Assembly: GCA_002293265.1 (NCBI GenBank)
Contig: DBCW01000076.1
Location: 10,568 to 18,064, forward strand
Origin: Eggerthellales bacterium UBA948
GTDB taxonomy: Bacteria > Actinomycetota > Coriobacteriia > Coriobacteriales > UBA8131
Reading direction: 5' to 3'
Length of the DNA: 7,497 bases
This document shows, piece after piece, positions 1-5,875 of the stretch; position 1 is the first letter of the stretch; the number at the start of each line of letters is the position of its first letter. Made by a program: the position numbers and the translations under genes. The notes below the pieces were generated by a model. That model saw only the letters and a list, made by a program, of their open reading frames with translations, ran no database searches and was not told the DNA's origin.

Positions 1-964
1 AGAATGTAACCACAACTGCTTTGTAGTTAGAGCAACCGTCGATAAGCTTGATGCACTTAACCGCTTCATTAGCAGTCTCCTCCCAACATGTAGGATGCTG
101 CAATGGTGCCCCGGCAAGTTGCAAAGATTCTATATTGATAAGAAGCGTAGTCTTCTTTTTGAGTTTTTCCAGACTAAAGCCTTCTCCATTGACTTTTAGT
201 ACTTCTGCGAGTTTGAGCAAAACGTCTAGCTCATTAAATCTTCTTTCCTTGTTGTCATATTCAATTGGTGCCCTCAAAACAATATCTTGCAGGCAGCTGC
301 AATCAATTTCGCCAAGCCACTCTGCGAATTTTTTGCCCAAGAGATCTTCTTGCGGCTCGCCATTAGTGCCCAAGAGCTGTCTCTCGCCATGAACATCGCT
401 ATACACAGAGATGACTTTTGGAGAAATTGGAGCATTCTTGAAAGTTTTATTAGATATTGAGCGAGTAGGAGTATCGCTATCTGAAAGCTTGCTTCGACCG
501 GTATATTCGTCAAGCTTGCTCGAATAGATGCTTATACTTTTGTCGCCGCAGTCCTTGCTGCCGCCACCTTTACCGCTCACCCCACTATTAAACTCAGCCT
601 CCACGGCCTCTCTATCGATAGTATCTTGCGATTTACAAAACCTCCACTTAGAGGTAGTAATCCACTCAATTGGAACCTTAGATGGATTAGGCTTCATAGC
701 AACACGCAGGTCAGCCTGATCAAGCAATTTGTACAAAAGTGCCGTACCAGCCATAACCTGCATCTCCCTAAACGCCGGCCCATCAGCAGCATCCAAAAAA
801 AGCGCTCCACTATTAATGTCGTTTTTGCACTTAATCAAAATCCGATCAAGCCCACTATCCCCAACAACAAGCACATCTGTGGTATTGGTTTTATTTGGAT
901 TGTTTTCTGGTCGCATGCTACCCGTCCCCTCGTCCAAGGCTTCACTATGAATGAGTATGTTCAT
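1..964 (-). CDS. Partial large protein, possibly PfkB-like/RyR-domain family (C-terminus beyond window)
   Basis: The minus strand is open from an ATG at 964 to base 1, giving 321 codons and no stop, so the gene continues off the left edge. Visible: a hydrophobic strand followed by a Gly/Asp turn, DVLVVGDSGLDR (residues 30-41), then FLDAADGPAF (56-65). A Gly/Ser-rich, probably disordered segment covers about 125-175. A second strand, TTLLINIESL (272-281), precedes CWEETANEAVKCI (293-305) and YKAVVVTF (314-321). From memory, this order (strand, long middle, 'W-E-T-A' helix, strand ending V-V-x-F) resembles bacterial RyR-domain proteins with a PfkB-like sugar-kinase fold. That match is tentative and the defining C-terminal part is missing. 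An in-frame TAG just upstream rules out a longer N-terminus. An ATG at 916, preceded by GAGGGG at 9 nt and placed 14 residues before the first strand, is an alternative start. The coding frame is well supported; the family is not. Confidence 0.72.
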   Translation of the reverse strand, partial: MNILIHSEALDEGTGSMRPENNPNKTNTTDVLVVGDSGLDRILIKCKNDINSGALFLDAADGPAFREMQVMAGTALLYKLLDQADLRVAMKPNPSKVPIEWITTSKWRFCKSQDTIDREAVEAEFNSGVSGKGGGSKDCGDKSISIYSSKLDEYTGRSKLSDSDTPTRSISNKTFKNAPISPKVISVYSDVHGERQLLGTNGEPQEDLLGKKFAEWLGEIDCSCLQDIVLRAPIEYDNKERRFNELDVLLKLAEVLKVNGEGFSLEKLKKKTTLLINIESLQLAGAPLQHPTCWEETANEAVKCIKLIDGCSNYKAVVVTF

Positions 965-987
965 GTAGTTATCATGCTACACCTTTT
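961..987 (-). promoter_or_regulatory. Possible four-codon leader minigene with Shine-Dalgarno site
   Basis: Upstream of the ATG at 964 the minus strand reads AAAAGG (987-982), then 6 nt, then an ATG at 975. That ATG opens a frame of four codons (M-I-T-T) ending in a TGA whose bases overlap the ATG at 964 as ATGA. The ribosome site is well spaced for 975 but 17 nt from 964, so reinitiation from the minigene could feed the large gene. It may instead be chance, with the real start at 916. No convincing promoter hexamers were found between 988 and 1048. Confidence 0.25.
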
Positions 988-1048
988 AGGCCAATAATCT
1001 TATGTTAATAATGTATTTTTCCTTCATAATTGTAAATGAAACATTTAG

Positions 1049-1438
1049 CAATACTTTTATAAAACCTATGCAAGTTTTCTTGATGAGCACGCTGCTTTTA
1101 TCTATGAAGACATTTGCAGGAAGTCGATCAATACGATGAGCGCCAATGGACTATTCGGCACCGTTTACACAAGAGTTGGAAGATGGTGGGACAAGAACTG
1201 TGAAATCGACATAGTCGCCATTGGTGAAAACGATAAGGATGTTTTATTTGGTGAATGCAAATACCAAAGGAAAAAGGCCGGCATATAGGTGCTGAGAGAG
1301 CTGGAGGAAAAAGCAGCGAACTACATGAAGACTGAGGGCGAATGCGAGCCAAGATTTGCCATCTCCAGCATAAGCGGGTTTTAAGACGCTTTAATTAAAA
1401 TTGCCGATCAAAGAGATGACATCTTGTTGGTTAGATAA
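1049..1438 (+). pseudogene. Relic of a DUF234-type AAA ATPase (C-terminal domain only)
   Basis: One plus-strand frame reads as the C-terminal DUF234 domain of the archaeal-type ATPase family (PF01637/PF03008), but it is broken. Recognisable parts in order: FIYEDICRKS, the hallmark RVGRWWDKNCEIDIVAI, the Glu-Cys-Lys element VLFGECKY, then after a TAG at 1286-1288 VLRELEEKAANY and the strand FAISSISGF. A TAA at 1382-1384 interrupts before DALIKIADQRDDILLVR and the final TAA at 1436-1438. The frame needs no shift, only the two stops. The P-loop ATPase half, expected upstream, is absent: a TAG at 1046-1048 closes the frame and only about 85 nt remain before the divergent gene. The EIDIVA...GECK pattern is typical of a PD-(D/E)XK nuclease-like fold. 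The remnant is almost certainly non-functional and marks decay or an old recombination event. There is no start codon with a ribosome site. Confidence 0.8.
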
Positions 1439-1485
1439 AGGTGCGGATCAAGTTAAAGCAACAAACTACTTATGAAAAATTATGG

Positions 1486-1494
1486 TGCTATAAT
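1486..1494 (+). promoter_or_regulatory. Extended -10 promoter for the DUF3791/DUF3990 pair
   Basis: TGC followed by TATAAT (1489-1494) is a perfect extended -10 element. A good -35 hexamer at 16-18 nt is not visible (CTACTT lies there), which extended -10 promoters can tolerate. The expected transcription start, about 7 nt downstream of the hexamer, falls at or next to 1501, the A of the ATG chosen for the DUF3791 gene. That would give a leaderless transcript. Confidence 0.5.
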
Positions 1495-1500
1495 TCAGAA

Positions 1501-1701
1501 ATGAGCAAAACGTCTTTCATAACATTTTCGACAGAATTCTATGCAGAGCACAAACGCATATCTGCACCTGAAGCCTACCAATTATTCAAAACAAGCGGAC
1601 TATTAGACATGCTATACAATGATTACCAAGACCTACACGGAATGTCTTGGGAGTACCTTATGCAAATGTATGACGAGTACCTAGCAGGTGAGCCAAAATG
1701 A
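1501..1701 (+). CDS. DUF3791 family small protein
   Basis: A 66-residue acidic helical protein with the DUF3791 pattern as I know it: an N-terminal MSKTSFITFSTEFYAEHK, then the helix SAPEAYQLFKTSGLLDMLY, the LHG turn, and a C-terminal helix rich in Tyr and acidic residues. The length fits the family (about 65-75 aa). Function is unknown. In many gut bacteria these genes sit directly before DUF3990 genes, as here, which suggests a partner or antitoxin-like role (inference). The frame can be extended to a GTG at 1441, but that extension covers the promoter and has no ribosome site, so the ATG at 1501 is preferred. No Shine-Dalgarno sequence precedes 1501, consistent with a leaderless message. 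Its TGA overlaps the next ATG as ATGA, indicating translational coupling. Confidence 0.85.
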   Translation: MSKTSFITFSTEFYAEHKRISAPEAYQLFKTSGLLDMLYNDYQDLHGMSWEYLMQMYDEYLAGEPK

Positions 1702-1961
1702 TCTTATACCACGGCTCAACTGTCTGCGTAAGAGACCCCATAATTATCAGCAATGAACTAGACAGAGATTTTGGTGCCGGTTTTTACACAACCGATATCC
1801 CAGAGCAAGCAATCAGATGGGCGATCAGAAAAGCAAGAATAGCTTCAAAACTAAACAATAATGCAAAGGGAATAGTAAGCACGTACAACTTTGATTTTGA
1901 TAAGGCACTGTCAAAATTGAAAGTAAAACAATTTGGTGAACCTGACGACATTAAAAGGTAA
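1698..1961 (+). CDS. Truncated DUF3990 (ADP-ribosyltransferase-fold) protein
   Basis: The 87 residues match the N-terminal half of DUF3990. They include YHGS (4-7), DFGAGFYTT (24-32), EQAIRWA (36-42) and the strand STYNFDFD (61-68). DUF3990 belongs to the ADP-ribosyltransferase-like superfamily; the His of YHGS and the Tyr of FYTT correspond to the H and Y of the usual H-Y-E type NAD-binding site. Full-length members are about 150-170 residues. Here the reading stops after EPDDIKR, before the region that should carry the W-x-x-F-V segment, the H-D-Y-D-x-V-x-G segment and the third catalytic position. No frame downstream to 2131 restores them, so this looks like a deletion rather than a simple frameshift, and catalysis is probably lost. 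The start is supported by AGGTGAG (1686-1692) and the 4-nt overlap with the DUF3791 gene. It could persist as a small protein, but decay is more likely. Confidence 0.78.
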   Translation: MILYHGSTVCVRDPIIISNELDRDFGAGFYTTDIPEQAIRWAIRKARIASKLNNNAKGIVSTYNFDFDKALSKLKVKQFGEPDDIKR

Positions 1962-1968
1962 AAACATT

Positions 1969-2030
1969 GCTCATTTTATACGAACTTTATAATTGCCAGC
2001 TGTTTTTTAAGAGACAAGATAAAAATGAGC
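1969..2030. repeat. Imperfect inverted repeat in the convergent intergenic region
   Basis: GCTCATTTTAT (1969-1979) faces ATAAAAATGAGC (2019-2030). The arms pair over 11-12 bases with one unpaired base and enclose about 39 nt. The pair begins 8 nt after the truncated DUF3990 stop. It could be a weak bidirectional terminator for the converging transcripts, since the arms have A and T runs, or the footprint of a lost element. The long loop and low GC make it a poor intrinsic terminator. The rest of 2031-2131 holds nothing I recognise. Confidence 0.35.
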
Positions 2031-2131
2031 CTTTATAAGCTTTTATTTAGGGTAATAAAAACTCGTTAAGTTAATATTTTCGTTCCGCTTTGCCGCTGTG
2101 TGATACCTTGTATATCTTCTTATGGTTACCA

Positions 2132-3493
2132 TCACTTCTGCTGCCCTTTATCAAATGTAATATATGACCTTATTGAAAATGGCTGTATGACGCAGTATGC
2201 ACCTAGACAGATGATATTAGCAATAACAACTCCACACCATGATCCCGTGCATTCGACCAAGAAAAGCGAGAGAGGCACCTTGGCAATCGCTCCGACAATA
2301 AAGCAGATTGCCTGAACCCCTAACTTTCCGGTGCCGTTTGAAACTGAAGATAGCACACTTGCAAATATCATCTCGCTTCCCAATATCACAAACAACAGGC
2401 CAAGCGAATAACTAAGATCATCGATACATTGATCGCCCAACCATAGTTTCATTAATGTGGGCATAAAAGCAAGCACAATAAACTCTAGAATAGTGAAGCC
2501 TAGACCTAAAAAAATAAAGCGTTTGTAGGTTTTCATAATCCATTTGCTGTCACGTTCCGCGACGGCTTTGGTTATGACAGACCAAATAGGTGTCAATGCA
2601 AGGGCGAAGATGGTACATCCTATAGAAAACAACCTGTAGTATGCTTGGTATGTAACCACATCAGAATTGCCTGTTGATGCAGTGATAAGGTATTCGTTTG
2701 TTCCCATGATTACCATGTATGCAAGTTGTATTACAAAAAACAACCCTCCAAGTGATAATACTTTTTTAACAAATTCGATCGAGACGTATTTTGGGTTTGG
2801 ACGCAACTCTTTAAGAGACCCGCAAAACACATACACTGAAGATACGAGTAGTGGAACTGCTACAGCAATAGTGTGCACAACAGCCATCACCAAGACGTTT
2901 TCATTGTTCTCGCCAGAGGGGTGAAGCAGAACGAAGATTAGGATTGTAGTGTTGGTGCAAAGCACAAGGAAGTTGTTAAGGGATGATTTTTGCATGGCAT
3001 AGAGCACAGAGGTAATCAGCCTAAGCCAGAAATGCACCATTAAGCCAATAAAGACAATGCAAATACAGAGGTAAAGTGTATTTGAATCGACAATACTGGA
3101 GTTAATGCTAAAAACTTCGTTTAAGTTGGCTCCACTTACTGTGAATGGAAATACCACGCAAAACATCGCAATGATAACCCCGACCGACATGTAAGCCGAA
3201 GATATTAGGCGCTTGGCACCCTCTTTATCTTTTAGGGCAATAGCCGCAGTAAGTTGGTTTCTCAGCCCGTTTCCAATACCCAAATCAAAGTTTAACACCC
3301 AGTTGAGTAGGGATAGGATTGTAAACCAAAGCCCCAAAACCTCATTATTATTAAAATATCGTATGTATGCCGGTATAGCAAAGAGGGTAACAATAAGTCC
3401 CCCACCCTTTACCAGAAAAGCACCTACAACGTTTTTAAAGACAATAGAATCATTTTCACTTAGCGATCTTATTTTTGTAATTAACACTGCCAT
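2132..3493 (-). CDS. Wzx-like oligosaccharide flippase (MOP superfamily)
   Basis: A very hydrophobic protein of 453 residues with about 12 predicted membrane helices, near (numbering from the upstream Met) 22-43, 54-70, 103-121, 140-160, 174-193, 203-225, 250-266, 285-304, 328-346, 364-385, 393-413 and 420-438. The conserved element DLGIGNGLRN (71-80) after the second helix is typical of polysaccharide biosynthesis/export proteins of the MATE-like MOP superfamily, as is the length. The likely role is flipping the undecaprenyl-diphosphate-linked repeat unit across the cytoplasmic membrane. The substrate cannot be read from the sequence. It is the last gene of the operon, 39 nt after the epimerase stop. 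Two adjacent ATGs exist (3496 and 3493). GGAGAG (3502-3497) abuts the first, so the second, with 5 nt between GGAG and the codon, is preferred. No clear terminator hairpin follows the TGA. Confidence 0.9.
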   Translation of the reverse strand: MAVLITKIRSLSENDSIVFKNVVGAFLVKGGGLIVTLFAIPAYIRYFNNNEVLGLWFTILSLLNWVLNFDLGIGNGLRNQLTAAIALKDKEGAKRLISSAYMSVGVIIAMFCVVFPFTVSGANLNEVFSINSSIVDSNTLYLCICIVFIGLMVHFWLRLITSVLYAMQKSSLNNFLVLCTNTTILIFVLLHPSGENNENVLVMAVVHTIAVAVPLLVSSVYVFCGSLKELRPNPKYVSIEFVKKVLSLGGLFFVIQLAYMVIMGTNEYLITASTGNSDVVTYQAYYRLFSIGCTIFALALTPIWSVITKAVAERDSKWIMKTYKRFIFLGLGFTILEFIVLAFMPTLMKLWLGDQCIDDLSYSLGLLFVILGSEMIFASVLSSVSNGTGKLGVQAICFIVGAIAKVPLSLFLVECTGSWCGVVIANIICLGAYCVIQPFSIRSYITFDKGQQK

Positions 3494-3496
3494 CAT

Positions 3497-3502
3497 CTCT
3501 CC
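3497..3502 (-). promoter_or_regulatory. Ribosome binding site of the flippase gene
   Basis: GGAGAG lies directly before two tandem ATG codons. The spacing from GGAG is 2 nt to the ATG at 3496 and 5 nt to the ATG at 3493, which favours the second as the main start. Confidence 0.55.
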
Positions 3503-3535
3503 AGAGAAACTTCTAACATGGCATATTTGGTTGTC

Positions 3536-4717
3536 CTATACTTTTCGCCACACAACTTTATCAACGATCGCCGCATAGGACTGAATAATCTTTACAACCT
3601 TTGTCGAAACATTTTCATCAGCGTAATCTGGAACAGGAGCTGACGGATATGATCCCTCAACATCTAGTGCTACGGCTGTAGAGACGGCTTGAAGCAAACC
3701 TTTTTCATTGATTCCAGCTAGTACAAAACAACCTTGATCCATAGCTTCGGGGCGTTCAGTTGAAATACGCACACAAATCGCTGGGAAAGGTTTTCCATAA
3801 GATGCAAAAAAACTCGATTCCTCTGGCAATGTTCCCGAATCTGAAATAACTGCAAATGCGTTCAACTGTAGATTATTATAGTCGTGAAATCCCATGGGTT
3901 CGTGCATTTGTATACGCGGATCTAGTTTAAAACCTGACGCAATGAGTCTATTACGCGATCGAGGATGGCAGCTATATAAAATAGGATAGTTATACTTTTT
4001 AGTCAGTGCGTTAATTGATGAGAAGAGTGAGTAGAAATTCTCCTCTATATCGATATTGTCTTCTCTATGTACAGATAGGAGCATGTATTGCCTAGGTTTG
4101 AGCCCAAGCTCGGTGAGAATACTCGATGATTCTATTCGTGATAAGTTCGCACGCAACACTTCAGCCATGGGTGAACCAGTAACGAAAGTACGCTCAGGAG
4201 CAAAGCCAGCAGCATAAAGATACCGGCGAGCATGCTCGGAATGTGCCAAATTGACATCTGAAACAACGTCCACTATTCGACGATTAACCTCTTCAGGCAG
4301 ACATTCATCCTTGCATCGATTCCCCGCTTCCATGTGGAATATGGGAATGTGTAAGCGTTTTGCCGATATGGCAGAAAGGCAGGAATTTGTATCACCAAGC
4401 ACGAGAAGAGCATCAGGTTTAATTCTTGCCATCAGTTTATATGATGCACTAATGATATTGCCTATAGTAGAACCAAGGTCATCCCCTGCTGCATAAAAGT
4501 AGAAATCAGGCTCATCAAGTCCTAGATCTTTAAAAAAAATATCGCTAAGTGTGTAGTCGTAGTTCTGCCCCGTGTGCGCAAGTAAGCAATCGAAATGTTG
4601 ATGGCATTTTTTGATAATCTCGGAAAGACGAATGATTTCGGGTCGTGTGCCAACGATTATTAAAAGCTTAAGGCGACCATCACTCTTGAATGATAAATCA
4701 TTAGGACTAGATTTCAT
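3536..4717 (-). CDS. Non-hydrolysing UDP-N-acetylglucosamine 2-epimerase family enzyme, FnlC/Cap5G-like
   Basis: A 393-residue cytoplasmic enzyme of the WecB/MnaA fold. Visible motifs: VGTRPEIIRLS (22-32), HTGQNYDY (48-55), LGDTNS (107-112), HMEAGNRC (128-135), PEEVNRR (141-147), HRED (217-220), CHPRSR (250-255), SDSGTLPEESS (292-302) and TERPEA (320-325). Asp109, Glu130, a Glu of the PEE element and His217 match the WecB catalytic set D95/E117/E131/H213. The wording HTGQNYDY, LGDTNS and HMEAGNRC differs from WecB proper and resembles FnlC/WbjD/Cap5G, which make UDP-N-acetyl-L-fucosamine by C2 epimerisation. A generic annotation would be wecB. The FnlA and FnlB partners are not in the window, so the exact product is unproven. 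The only in-frame ATG is 4717; it adds about 15 residues to the usual N-terminus, and its AGGAAGG (4737-4731) is 13 nt away. Its ATGA overlap with the small upstream ORF suggests coupling. Confidence 0.92.
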   Translation of the reverse strand: MKSSPNDLSFKSDGRLKLLIIVGTRPEIIRLSEIIKKCHQHFDCLLAHTGQNYDYTLSDIFFKDLGLDEPDFYFYAAGDDLGSTIGNIISASYKLMARIKPDALLVLGDTNSCLSAISAKRLHIPIFHMEAGNRCKDECLPEEVNRRIVDVVSDVNLAHSEHARRYLYAAGFAPERTFVTGSPMAEVLRANLSRIESSSILTELGLKPRQYMLLSVHREDNIDIEENFYSLFSSINALTKKYNYPILYSCHPRSRNRLIASGFKLDPRIQMHEPMGFHDYNNLQLNAFAVISDSGTLPEESSFFASYGKPFPAICVRISTERPEAMDQGCFVLAGINEKGLLQAVSTAVALDVEGSYPSAPVPDYADENVSTKVVKIIQSYAAIVDKVVWRKV

Positions 4718-4824
4718 TTGAATACATCATCCTTCCTGATTGTACCAACCATACTGCTTGCTTCAAACACATGTAATCCGCATTTGATAATACCATTATA
4801 GTCGCTGTTACGTATGTAGAGCAT
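4714..4824 (-). CDS. Unrecognised 36-residue small ORF between pyruvyl transferase and epimerase genes
   Basis: The 90 nt between the two enzyme genes are filled by a frame with an ATG at 4824 and a TGA at 4716-4714. It starts 17 nt inside the end of the pyruvyl transferase-like gene, and its TGA overlaps the epimerase ATG as ATGA. A TAA immediately upstream in frame (TTC TAA AAA ATG) means it is not a longer gene read through. The product begins MLYIRNSDYN and ends GTIRKDDVFK; it has one Cys, several charged residues and no membrane segment. No Shine-Dalgarno site precedes the start, so expression would depend on coupling to the upstream stop. It contains the AGGAAGG that could serve the epimerase. 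I do not recognise the family. It may be a small protein, a pure coupling device, or the 3' end of a deleted gene given a chance ATG. Confidence 0.4.
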   Translation of the reverse strand: MLYIRNSDYNGIIKCGLHVFEASSMVGTIRKDDVFK

Positions 4825-5875
4825 TTTTTAGAAAAGCCTTTGATGAATCAATCATGTCTTTGTAATCCTTTATACGAGAATAATCAATGCAATCATTAAG
4901 CATGCCATATAAGTCGCTACCTTCAGTGATAATTCTATTCTTGAGCTCACGTAGTTCCAAGAAATCGAGAATACGATCATTTGTCTTTTCATGCGGTAGA
5001 ATTGTAAAGAACTGTTTCTTGAACATTGTGGCAAATGCAGTTGCATGAAAAGATGATGATAGGACGAAGTCGGCATATTTCACATAACCGAGAATCTCGG
5101 CTGGACCTGCCCTTTTGTCATGTTTATCGCAAGTGCATTTCTTTGACAAACCAAAGCAGAGTATAACCTCAAGGTTGTGGCGCTTTGATAGATAGGCAAT
5201 GCAATCCTCTAGCAGCTTAGACGGCGTTACCATATACACTAGGAGAAATCGTTCCGCAACAGGTCTTACAAGCACTTTATCATATTCGTCAGGATCAAGA
5301 AGAAAGACAGGATCAGCTACATGCTGTGCATGCAGTCGACGAGTAGCTAACATATGCACAGACATCGATTCCCTAACTGAGATTGCAGAGAACCCTTTGA
5401 TTTTATCAGCTAAATCATCTAGCTCAACATCCGAAAAACCATACTGCCCCATGCTTGTGCCGTATGATATTTTCTTCCCATGCACAAATGTTAGCTTGTA
5501 TGAGTCGTCTCTTCCACAATTATGAAACACATTCCATAGTTGATCTCCACCAGCAATATACACATCTGCAACTAAACCAGCTTGAGCAAGATCTTTGTAT
5601 GATCTAAATCTTTGTTCAGTCAACGGAATATTTGTTTTTACGAACTCGCGGTACTTTTTGCCCCTTATTTGGGAGTCTTTTATATTAAGGATCATTCCCG
5701 CCACACTTTTTAATGAATGTGGTTTAAAGTAGATGGGGTTGTAGTCGATTACTTCAACATTATCATAACCCGATTTCCTTAGATAGCGACACAGAGCCAT
5801 ACACTGTAGTGCTGATCCGAAATTCGGGATGCCGTGTATTGTGATTATTCGAATGCTTAGGCTTCTATCTTCCAT
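4808..5875 (-). CDS. Polysaccharide pyruvyl transferase family protein
   Basis: 355 residues with the PF04230 pattern in order: NFGSALQ (18-24) near the N-terminus, the AGGDQLWN block (108-115), ISYGTSMG (136-143), the SVRES element (166-170), DPVFLLD (188-194) and the C-terminal SSSFHATAF (273-281). The fold resembles GT-B glycosyltransferases. Characterised members move pyruvate from phosphoenolpyruvate to a sugar hydroxyl as a ketal, adding negative charge to the polymer. This subgroup, found beside CoFrhB-type iron-sulfur proteins, has no firmly known acceptor, and some members may act differently. A CTC-type cysteine pair (C248, C250) lies in a Lys-rich loop and is not a family hallmark. 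The start at 5875 is supported by AAAAGGAT about 6 nt upstream. The gene overlaps the preceding iron-sulfur gene by 11 nt and the following small ORF by 17 nt. Confidence 0.9.
   Translation of the reverse strand: MEDRSLSIRIITIHGIPNFGSALQCMALCRYLRKSGYDNVEVIDYNPIYFKPHSLKSVAGMILNIKDSQIRGKKYREFVKTNIPLTEQRFRSYKDLAQAGLVADVYIAGGDQLWNVFHNCGRDDSYKLTFVHGKKISYGTSMGQYGFSDVELDDLADKIKGFSAISVRESMSVHMLATRRLHAQHVADPVFLLDPDEYDKVLVRPVAERFLLVYMVTPSKLLEDCIAYLSKRHNLEVILCFGLSKKCTCDKHDKRAGPAEILGYVKYADFVLSSSFHATAFATMFKKQFFTILPHEKTNDRILDFLELRELKNRIITEGSDLYGMLNDCIDYSRIKDYKDMIDSSKAFLKNALHT

Noticed and set aside
274..513. Minus-strand 79-codon ORF
   Set aside because: It is in a different frame inside the longer uninterrupted minus-strand gene and has no recognisable features.
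48..997. Several plus-strand ORFs of 60-120 codons
   Set aside because: They lie opposite the continuous minus-strand frame 1-964, are Ser/Leu/Pro-rich like antisense reads, and lack ribosome sites.
1023..1040. Short inverted repeat TTCAT/ATGAA in the divergent intergenic region
   Set aside because: Five-base arms in AT-rich DNA are expected by chance and no promoter is clearly positioned relative to it.
1128..1352. Minus-strand 74-codon ORF
   Set aside because: It is the antisense of the DUF234 relic, which has clear family motifs on the plus strand.
1441..1500. GTG start at 1441 for the DUF3791 gene
   Set aside because: The extension covers the extended -10 promoter, lacks a ribosome site and exceeds the usual family length.
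1967..1993. Possible plus-strand promoter (TTGCTC, 15 nt, TATAAT) after the DUF3990 gene
   Set aside because: The -10 is perfect but the -35 matches only 3 of 6 and the spacer is short; in AT-rich sequence this is likely chance, and no gene follows on that strand.
3498..3523. Eight-codon ORF ending over the flippase start
   Set aside because: It is too short and lacks a ribosome site; unlike the 36-codon frame it does not bridge two genes.
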